Assembly: GCA_023144585.1 (NCBI GenBank)
Contig: JAGLFI010000100.1
Span: forward strand, 1-5,056
Reading direction: 5' to 3'
DNA: 5,056 nt
Source of the DNA: Desulfobacula sp.
Lineage (GTDB): Bacteria > Desulfobacterota > Desulfobacteria > Desulfobacterales > Desulfobacteraceae
Shown here: one piece after another, positions 1 to 5,056 of the stretch
Layout of the letters: every line of letters starts with the position of its first letter
Numbering within the stretch: the stretch's first letter is position 1
Program-made: the position numbers and the translations under genes
The notes under the pieces: model-generated
What the model was told of the DNA's origin: nothing
Databases searched by the model: none
What the model saw: only the letters and a program-made list of their open reading frames with translations

Positions 1-494
1 CCGTATTCAATGGCCTGGTTCATATTTTCAAGGCTGATATGAAAGGGATCAACCGAAGCATCCTCCACCCTGAAGGCTGCCACAATCTGATGTGAAAGAC
101 TGGGCTCAAGCTCAAGAGCTTGTTTTACGGTCAATTTCTGGCAGGGAATCCCGACCTTTTTGCAAAGCTGTGGAAATAAGGAAATATAATCTTCTTTATC
201 GTTTCGGGTCGCCACATAAAGCCCGCCTGTCTCTTCAATACAATGAGGGGCTATTCTCTTTAAAATATCTGCTTCTTTTTTACATTCCATCGCCGATACA
301 AGATCAGAGGAGACATACCTGGCCCCGCTGTGAAGAAGGCCGTGGTTTCTGCCGGATGCTCCGGAATTGATCATATCCATTTCCAGGACAATGGATGAAA
401 TCCCCCTGAAAGCAAGATCCCTTGCAAGCCCGGTTCCGGTAACGCCGCCGCCTATAATGAGCACATCTGTTTTAAGGCTTTTCTTTTCAATCAT
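1..494 (-). CDS. glpA: GlpA-like anaerobic glycerol-3-phosphate dehydrogenase subunit A, N-terminal part (runs off the window)
   Basis: This is the N-terminal 164 codons of an FAD-dependent oxidoreductase, open to the window edge. Members of this family oxidise sn-glycerol-3-phosphate to dihydroxyacetone phosphate and pass electrons to the membrane quinone pool through GlpB and GlpC. The sequence begins MIEKKSLKTDVLIIGGG. It shows the dinucleotide-binding GGGVTGTG at residues 15-22, an acidic residue (E38) at the end of the second beta strand where FAD ribose is bound, and the GlpA signature GRNHGLLHSGARY at 48-60. Further GlpA-like segments are LKRIAPHC, the EETGGLYV stretch and VDPFHIS. From memory these match E. 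coli GlpA closely and differ from aerobic GlpD. The ATG at 494 lies 7 nt after the restored cbiD stop, with an AGG six bases upstream of it. The same-strand spacing implies co-transcription with cbiD. The C-terminal domain and any glpBC partners are outside the window. Confidence 0.87.
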   Translation of the reverse strand, partial: MIEKKSLKTDVLIIGGGVTGTGLARDLAFRGISSIVLEMDMINSGASGRNHGLLHSGARYVSSDLVSAMECKKEADILKRIAPHCIEETGGLYVATRNDKEDYISLFPQLCKKVGIPCQKLTVKQALELEPSLSHQIVAAFRVEDASVDPFHISLENMNQAIEY

Positions 495-501
495 GAGCTG
501 C

Positions 502-1592
502 CTAGCCTTTTGTTGAATCAAAAGCAATATCTCCGTCAAAATTCAGGATCATAGCCCTGATTTCAAGTTTATCGTCTGAAAACCGTCTTGCATTCTCTTT
601 TATTCTTTCGCCGACATACCTGATCAGTCCGGGTATTCGGGAGTAATAAATGCAAAAGCATGCCGGGCAGTGTTGGCACTGGCAATCAAGCTTTCAAGAT
701 CCCGGCTGCCTGTTATTTCCACCGCCCATTTGGATAGTTTTTTCAAGGTCAATTCTGATTTTGCCGCATGGGTATGTTCGAATCCCAGGGCCATTTTCAC
801 AGCCTTACCAAAAAAAACCGTATAAATAATCCTTTGAATTTCAGGCTGCAGCAAAGCCATATCAAGGGATGCCTTAAAAAAATCTCCCGTCTGGATAAAT
901 GCCTCTTCACCCACGTCTTTAAATTTCTTCATGGCAAACCGTTCACTTCGTCTGCCCGTGGTAAAGACAAGCGTGTCCATGCCTTTAGCAGCTGCCACTG
1001 AAATACCTGATTTTATCGTGGCAATATACGCATCATGGGACATGGAGGTAACAATGCCTGTGGTACCTAAAATGGAGATGCCCCCCATAATTTCCAGCCG
1101 GGCGTTCAGGGTTTTTTTTGCAAGTTCTTCGCCCTTGGGAACAAAAATTTCAATATCCACCTGTTTATCGTAAATATTAAACCGGAAAAACACCTCCTCC
1201 ACCGAGTTTCGGATCATTTTCCTTGGCCCGGGATTGATGGCAGGCTCACCCACCGGCAGTTCAAGGCCTGGTTTTGTCACTGTTCCAACCCCTTTTCCGC
1301 CAATAATATTTATTACAACTTCATTTGAATCAAACAGGGTTACTTTAGCCCCTATTTGTGCTTTATGGGTGATATCCGGATCATCCCCCGCATCTTTAAT
1401 GACAAGGGCTTCAACTTTATTTTCAGATATTTTTTTTACGGATAGGATATCAATTTGCTTTTTTTCACCGGTTAAAAATTGAATCTCAACTGATTTGGGG
1501 ACTTGAGAAAAAAAAGAGAGCAGGGCAGCTTTAACAGCTGCAGCCGCTGTTGCACCGGTTATAAACCCTTTTTTAAGTGTTTTAGATGACAT
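502..1592 (-). CDS. cbiD: CbiD, cobalt-precorrin-5B (C1)-methyltransferase, with a -1 frameshift near the 3' end
   Basis: CbiD uses S-adenosylmethionine to methylate C1 of cobalt-precorrin-5B in anaerobic cobalamin synthesis. The main frame (1592 to the TGA at 624-626) gives 322 residues. Family landmarks are the N-terminal KKGFITGATAAAA (7-19), DAGDDPDITH (67-76), GVGTVTKPGLELPVGEPAINPG (split around 101-122), a GGISILGTTGIV stretch (170-181) and TLVFTTGRRSERFA (207-220). This frame stops early at TPEYPD. The -1 frame continues with GLIRYVGERIKENARRF and then LEIRAMILNFDGD to a TAG at 502-504. That is the usual ending of CbiD, and joining the two gives about 363 residues, the normal family length. 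The join needs one base added at the short C run (G run at 631-633 on the plus strand). The ATG at 1592 overlaps the last codons of cbiA by 11 nt, and the nearest AAGGA is 14 nt upstream, so initiation is probably coupled to cbiA. A real mutation, an assembly error or recoding could explain the shift. Confidence 0.9.
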
Positions 1593-2970
1593 TTTTATTT
1601 TTTTTGTCCTTAAACTCTTTGCAGGTATCTACAAACTGTTTTGCACATCCTTCATTGCTGCCAAAATGGATATGAAGATAACTGCCCAGGGTGTTGGATA
1701 CCTGGTATCCCTTAAGAGAGATATCCTGTCCTGCCCGGGAGGTCACGTGATATACATTGGATATGGTGCTGTCATCATTTTCCAGGGAAGAATAATGAAA
1801 TTCATGTCCCCTCAAAACATCCCCTTTTTCCCCGATAATGGTATCTTGTTTTAAAGTAATTTCCCTGTACCCAAGGGACCGAAGGCGCTTTGACATTTGC
1901 ACATTCAAATCAAAACAACCGGACATGGAGTGTTTTTGAGTTTCATTCATGCTGGAAAGCTTGTTGCAAAGGAACATGAATCCACCGCATTCCCCGTAAA
2001 TGGGCAAGCCGGAAATACTTTTTCCTTTGATTTCCTGCAAAAGGTTTGTTTTTTGAGATAGCTCCCTGGCAAATACTTCAGGGTATCCCCCGCCAAAATA
2101 TATCCCGTCAATGTTTTGCGGAAGCCTGTCATCTTTTAAGGGTGAAAATTCAACTATTTTTGCCCCGAATTTTTTTAATATATCTAAATTATCCTGGTAA
2201 TAAAAACAAAACGCCTTGTCCCTGGCAACGGCAATGGTCGGGCCCTGTTCCCCGGGAAATCCTGATATTGCAGTCTCAGAGCTTCCTGTGGATTCAACCG
2301 CATCAAGACAATTGATCAAACCCTTCATATCAATATGATCTTTGACCATTGACGTAAGTGTTGAAAGAACATTCTTTCCTATATCAAGCTCGTCAGCCAT
2401 GACAAGTCCCAGATGCCTTCCCGGCATAACAATACTATCGTTTCTGGGCATAAATCCAAGGCACTTTGTTCTACAATTTTGTTCAACCGCCTTTTTCAGA
2501 TAGTCATAATGCCGCACGCTTCCTGTCTTGGTGAAGATGACGCCTGCGATTTTCAGATCCTTATCAAAATTTTCCAACCCCTGTACAATGGCTGCCGCAC
2601 TTCTGGCTTTTCCCTTAGCGCTGACAATGAGTACAACAGGCAGGTCCAGCCATTTGGCCATCTGGGCGGTGGAGCCTGCTTCCGACAAACCGTCAAAAAG
2701 CCCCATAACCCCTTCAACAACAGCAATATCCGAACCCTTTGTATTCTCGTTGAAAATCCGGGTATTATATTCTTTAGAAAGCATCCAGGAATCCAGGTTA
2801 AAGCTTGTTTTTCCTGCAATTGTGGTATGATGACCGGGATCGATAAAATCCGGGCCCACTTTAAAAGGAGCCACTTTATATCCCTGGTCTGCAAGATATG
2901 CCACAATAGCCAGACTAATGGTAGTTTTCCCGATTCCGCTTCCAGTGGCACCAATGACAAACCCTTTGAT
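1582..2970 (-). CDS. cbiA: CbiA, cobyrinate a,c-diamide synthase (glutamine-hydrolysing), with a non-standard start codon
   Basis: CbiA amidates the a and c carboxylates of cobyrinate using ATP and glutamine-derived ammonia. The protein is about 462 residues (family about 455-460) if begun at the ATC at 2970. The N-terminal P-loop domain has a Walker A GATGSGIGKTT (7-17), then PFKVGPDFIDPGHH (35-48) and VVEGVMGLFDG (84-94). The C-terminal class I glutaminase domain has YFGGGYPE, the nucleophile Cys328 in GECGG, RGHEFHYS, and the catalytic His in SYLHIHF near 433. No ATG, GTG or TTG precedes the P-loop in this frame. The first standard start, GTG at 2904, would remove the P-loop and is rejected. 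A strong GGAGG lies 5 nt before ATC 2970, with ATT at 2973 as alternative. A TAA upstream at about 2986-2988 bounds the frame. The gene overlaps the cbiC tail by 56 nt and cbiD by 11 nt, so the three are translationally coupled. The function is secure; the exact start is not. Confidence 0.93.
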   Translation of the reverse strand: MKGFVIGATGSGIGKTTISLAIVAYLADQGYKVAPFKVGPDFIDPGHHTTIAGKTSFNLDSWMLSKEYNTRIFNENTKGSDIAVVEGVMGLFDGLSEAGSTAQMAKWLDLPVVLIVSAKGKARSAAAIVQGLENFDKDLKIAGVIFTKTGSVRHYDYLKKAVEQNCRTKCLGFMPRNDSIVMPGRHLGLVMADELDIGKNVLSTLTSMVKDHIDMKGLINCLDAVESTGSSETAISGFPGEQGPTIAVARDKAFCFYYQDNLDILKKFGAKIVEFSPLKDDRLPQNIDGIYFGGGYPEVFARELSQKTNLLQEIKGKSISGLPIYGECGGFMFLCNKLSSMNETQKHSMSGCFDLNVQMSKRLRSLGYREITLKQDTIIGEKGDVLRGHEFHYSSLENDDSTISNVYHVTSRAGQDISLKGYQVSNTLGSYLHIHFGSNEGCAKQFVDTCKEFKDKKNKNVI

Positions 2971-3535
2971 AATTTCCTCCGCGCTTTATTCCCTTGTTGG
3001 TGATATAGGGAAAATCAAGGGCCATCAATGCATCCTTGGATTCTGCTGCATTCACAAATCCCACGGGAAATCCGATAATTAATGCCGGACTTGCTTTCTT
3101 ATCCTTTATCAATTCAATCAGCCTTAAAAGGGCGGTAGGGGCATTACCCACCACGTAAATCCCATCTTTCATTTTATCACAGACCATATCCACTGCTGCA
3201 AGGGCTCTTGTGGTTCCGGATTCCTCTGCCTTTTTTGCAACTGCCTGGTCTGCTATCAGGCAACTAACCCTGCCGCCAAATTCCTGAATTTCTTTTTTCC
3301 TGATCCCCACCCGGGCCATATTGGTGTCAGTGAATATTTGGCAGCCCCTTTGTATGGCGGCAATCCCTTTTTGAACGGCATCAGGATAAAATCTGATGGT
3401 ATTGATATATTCAAAGTCTGCTGATGTATGGATCATCCGTCTGACAATGGGCCACTGGTCTTCACCAAAGTCATGATCCCCTGCTTCCTGTTCAATTATC
3501 TTAAAGCTTAAATCTTCTATTTCCTGCGGTTTCAC
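2915..3535 (-). CDS. cbiC: CbiC/CobH, precorrin-8X (cobalt-precorrin-8) methylmutase
   Basis: This enzyme shifts the methyl group from C11 to C12 of (cobalt-)precorrin-8 to give (hydrogeno)cobyrinate, the substrate of CbiA next door. The product is 206 residues. Family landmarks are IVRRMIHTSADF (30-41), where His36 is the expected catalytic base, then TDTNMARVGI, VVGNAPTALLRL, FPVGFVNAAESK and FPYITNKGIKRGG, ending at residue 187. The usual C-terminal tail after KGG (small residues and a terminal NAL-like end) is missing. Instead the frame runs 19 codons through the start of cbiA and gives an odd tail with CHWCHW. The start is GTG at 3535, with an AGG 9 nt upstream (3545-3547); no better start is visible. 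The neighbouring cbiD places it in the anaerobic pathway, so cbiC is preferred to cobH as the name. Confidence 0.92.
   Translation of the reverse strand: MKPQEIEDLSFKIIEQEAGDHDFGEDQWPIVRRMIHTSADFEYINTIRFYPDAVQKGIAAIQRGCQIFTDTNMARVGIRKKEIQEFGGRVSCLIADQAVAKKAEESGTTRALAAVDMVCDKMKDGIYVVGNAPTALLRLIELIKDKKASPALIIGFPVGFVNAAESKDALMALDFPYITNKGIKRGGNYQRVCHWCHWKRNRENYH
2976..2980 (-). promoter_or_regulatory. Shine-Dalgarno of cbiA, embedded in cbiC
   Basis: A perfect GGAGG (CCTCC on the plus strand) is followed by AAATT and then ATC at 2970. It is the only good ribosome-binding site able to serve a CbiA that contains its P-loop, so it decides the start. The same bases encode the Gly-Gly of the KRGG segment in CbiC, so the site is inside the upstream coding region. 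Confidence 0.7.
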
Positions 3536-3551
3536 GTTATATTACCTGTCG

Positions 3552-3795
3552 TTAAGGGTTGTTTCCAATACCTGTATTTTGTTTAAATACCATCTTTTCC
3601 TTATTTTTTGCAACTTTTTTCAACAGTACATAGCCTGACAAAACACTTGTTATCCCGGTAATCAGAAACAGAAAAATAAATGAAAAAATCCAAAAGAAGA
3701 TGATCTGAAAGGCCGGGAACGCAAGAGCTACAGCAATGAGAACTTATTCATAATTTTTTCACTTCAAGTGGTAGGCGGATGACGGCCCCTTCCAT
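3552..3795 (-). pseudogene. Broken small membrane-protein remnant upstream of cbiC
   Basis: I do not recognise this with confidence. Three short frames follow one another. The first is a 15-codon ORF from the ATG at 3795 (MEGAVIRLPLEVKKL, stop at 3748-3750). The second starts at an ATG at 3751 that overlaps that stop and reads MNKFSLL before a TAG. The third is open from about 3743 to a TAA at 3552-3554 and encodes about 40 very hydrophobic residues, enough for one or two membrane helices (including AFPAFQIIFFWIFSF and LFLITGITSVLSG). It ends in a basic tail LLKKVAKNKEK. The hydrophobic frame has no usable start before the helices and is preceded in frame by a TAA, so its N-terminus must come from another frame. 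One added base near 3738-3742 would join MNKF to LIAVALAF. The GAVIRLPLE segment next to a membrane helix weakly recalls the end of a membrane-anchored sensor domain (Tll0287/DUF3365-like), which is a guess. The end lies 16 nt before cbiC. Confidence 0.4.
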
Positions 3796-3813
3796 GGAAA
3801 ATTAATGCAGCGG

Positions 3814-4861
3814 TTATACATAAGGGTCAACGGTTTTTATATAAACAGAAGTCCCTTTCTCAAATTTTAAAATCACGGCAGATTTTATGGGATCGCCGTT
3901 TTCATTAAAGGTGATATTACCGGTTACACCTTTAAAGTTTCTGGTTGCTGCCAGGGCATCTCGAATTTTGCCAGGTTCCAGAGATTCTGCACGATTTACA
4001 GCATCTGCAAAAAGATAGACCGTATCATAGCTTAAGGCATCTCTGTCATCAAAATTTTGAAAATATTTTTTATATTTTGTAACAAATTGCCGGCTCTTTT
4101 TCCCAGAGCTTTCCTGATGCCAATGGTGTGAAAAAAAATTTCCTTCGATTTTATTGCCTGCAATGTTATACAAGTCATTACTCCAGGCATCTCCGCCAAC
4201 AAATGGCGTAAGAATTTTGCTATCCCGTGTTTGTTTAATGATATACCCGGCATCTTTATCATGAGCAGGTAAAAATAAAATTTCCGGTTGGAACGTCTTG
4301 ATTTTAGCAATAAGAGAAGCAAAATCTACGGTCTGTTTAAGATAATTTTCCTCAAACAGAATCTTTCCTTGCTGACTTTTAAAATATTAAATAAAACTTT
4401 TGGCCAGCCCTTCGCTGTATTTGCTGTTGGCATTGAGCAATACCCCTTGTTTTCATTTTCAGATCCTGAATAACAAACTTGGCCAGGATCTTTCCCTGAA
4501 ACGAATCAATAAAACAGGCACGGAAAATACAATCACCCACAAGTGTAACCTCAGGATTGGTTGAAATAGGAGTAATCATGGGTATTTTAGCTGCCTGGAA
4601 AACCGGAGCCATGGCAAGAGAATGAGAGCTCCAGAGTGCTCCGAAAGTAATAACTACATTGGCTTGTATTGCTTTTTTTGCCGCCAGCTTAGAACCCAGG
4701 GCACTGCTCTTATTGTCAAATTCAAAGGATGGCACATTCCCTAAAGCCGCTTTTCCAGTTTTTGAAAAAATAGCAGCGACTTTTACAGTTTCTTCAGCGC
4801 AGGTCAGTGAAACATTTAAAATCAAGAAAACCATGGTAATGATAAAGGATAAAAATTTCAG
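3814..4861 (-). pseudogene. Degraded periplasmic substrate-binding protein of a branched-chain amino-acid (LivJ-type) ABC transporter
   Basis: Intact relatives (type I periplasmic binding fold, usually about 370-390 residues) bind branched-chain amino acids or similar ligands for a LivHMGF-type permease. The N-terminus is a signal peptide (KFLSFIITMVFLIL, then SLTCA before EE) followed by VKVAAIFSKTGKAALG. Later family segments are EFDNKSSALGSKLAAKKAI, APVFQAAKIPMITPISTNPE, and FRACFIDSFQGKILAKF. After DLKMKT the frame changes at a G run (4443-4446 on the plus strand); removing one base restores RVLLNANSKYSEGLAKSFI. That frame then meets an in-frame TAA at 4387-4389. It continues past it with FEENYLKQTVDFASLIAKIK, ILFLPAHDKDAGYIIKQ, TPFVGGDAWSNDLYN, DALSYDTVYLFADAV and FKGVTGNITFNENGDP to a stop at 3814. 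About 25-30 residues seem to be missing between ALGN and EFDNKSS. The expected start is CTG at 4861. No transporter permease or ATPase is nearby. Confidence 0.85.
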
Positions 4862-4868
4862 TGTTTAT

Positions 4869-4874
4869 CTCCTT
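4869..4874 (-). promoter_or_regulatory. Shine-Dalgarno of the binding-protein pseudogene
   Basis: AAGGAG lies 7 nt upstream of CTG at 4861-4859. Starting there adds LKFLSFIIT ahead of the first ATG (4834) and gives the signal peptide its expected basic n-region. This site and spacing are why I place the start at 4861 rather than at 4834, which has no comparable site. Either CTG serves as the start or an ATG has been lost. Confidence 0.6.
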
Positions 4875-4912
4875 ACAATACAATAATAATCAACCTACAG
4901 AGCCCCTTGCAG

Positions 4913-4941
4913 AAACTATGAATTTTTTTCAAAAATAGTTT
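4913..4941. repeat. Short inverted repeat in the leader of the binding-protein gene
   Basis: AAACTAT at 4913-4919 and ATAGTTT at 4935-4941 are perfect inverted copies separated by 15 A/T-rich bases. They lie about 40 nt upstream of the Shine-Dalgarno. This could be an operator or a weak hairpin, but A/T-rich DNA produces such repeats by chance. The rest of 4862-4983 is A/T-rich leader in which I see no clear -35/-10 pair. Confidence 0.25.
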
Positions 4942-4983
4942 TGAGAAAACCCGTTTCTATATTTTCTAAATTTATTTTTTGTT

Positions 4984-5056
4984 TTATGCCAGAAAACAAG
5001 GCTGTGGGATAGTTTCAAGACGTAGATCTCCCTTTGCTCTTAATTCCGGTTTGTTA
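4984..5056 (-). CDS. Possible C-terminal tail of an upstream gene (partial)
   Basis: The minus strand carries an open frame from the window edge to a TAA at 4984-4986. It gives about 23 residues, including LRAKGDLRLETIPQPCFLA. The composition looks protein-like, but the stretch is too short to assign and a second frame is also open for part of it. If real, the gene ends about 120 nt before the binding-protein gene on the same strand. Confidence 0.25.
   Translation of the reverse strand, partial: NKPELRAKGDLRLETIPQPCFLA

Noticed and set aside
92..370. Plus-strand ORF of 92 codons.
   Set aside because: It is antisense to the clear GlpA reading frame, resembles no family I know, and has no convincing ribosome-binding site.
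611..640. Programmed -1 ribosomal frameshifting in cbiD as a deliberate regulatory device.
   Set aside because: There is no canonical slippery heptamer or obvious downstream pseudoknot, and CbiD is not known to use recoding. A single-base loss is simpler.
2940..2960. GCCACTG on the minus strand, resembling the terminal B12-box motif of cobalamin riboswitches; the same heptamer occurs on the plus strand near 3451.
   Set aside because: The first copy encodes the Ala-Thr of the CbiA P-loop and the second lies inside cbiC. No surrounding riboswitch core or paired stems is seen, and neither lies in a leader.
2413..3003. Plus-strand ORF of 196 codons, long for a spurious frame.
   Set aside because: It lies opposite the well-conserved CbiA N-terminal domain. 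Its translation is Cys/His/Phe-rich with no recognisable motif, as expected of an antisense shadow.
3536..3813. Cobalamin riboswitch or strong promoter ahead of cbiC.
   Set aside because: The interval is mostly filled by the hydrophobic remnant frame, and I could not find B12-box-like conserved segments or a clear -35/-10 pair.
4032..4322. Minus-strand ORF of 96 codons inside the binding-protein region.
   Set aside because: It is out of frame with the family-like LPAHDKDAGYIIKQ and GGDAWSNDLYN segments, which continue through the same bases in the correct frame.

Overview
All genes that can be recognised in this window lie on the minus strand, so the biological reading order runs from about 5056 down to 1. 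The layout is: a possible tail of an upstream gene (5055-4984); an A/T-rich leader; a degraded periplasmic substrate-binding protein gene of the branched-chain amino-acid ABC type (4861-3814); a broken remnant of a small membrane protein (3795-3552); three tightly packed corrin-ring genes, cbiC/cobH (3535-2915), cbiA (about 2970-1582) and cbiD (1592-502 once a frameshift is allowed for); and the first 164 codons of a GlpA-type FAD-dependent glycerol-3-phosphate dehydrogenase (494 to the window edge).

The three corrin genes act in the anaerobic (early cobalt insertion) cobalamin pathway. CbiD methylates C1 of cobalt-precorrin-5B and releases the C20/C1 extrusion fragment. CbiC moves the methyl group from C11 to C12 to give cobyrinate. 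CbiA amidates the a and c side chains using ATP and glutamine. CbiD has no role in the aerobic route, so its presence points to an anaerobe or facultative anaerobe. The A/T-leaning composition, the anaerobic GlpA and the branched-chain amino-acid binding protein would suit a sulfate-reducing deltaproteobacterium (Desulfobacterota), but that placement is inference.

The coding units are unusually compressed, and several are irregular. The cbiC 3' end runs about 56 nt into cbiA, and the cbiA Shine-Dalgarno sits inside cbiC. The Walker A motif of CbiA lies upstream of every ATG/GTG/TTG in its frame, so translation must begin at ATC or ATT, or the start codon has changed. cbiD overlaps the end of cbiA by 11 nt, and its last ~42 codons lie in the -1 frame. 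glpA starts 7 nt after the restored cbiD stop. The binding-protein gene has a CTG where a start is expected, an apparent internal deletion, a G-run frameshift and an in-frame stop. The membrane-protein remnant is also split across frames. Several one-base defects occur at or near short homopolymers, so sequencing error is a live alternative for those; the internal deletion and in-frame stop argue for genuine decay of the transporter gene.

I found no RNA gene, CRISPR array, insertion sequence or convincing riboswitch, and no strong evidence for a novel system.
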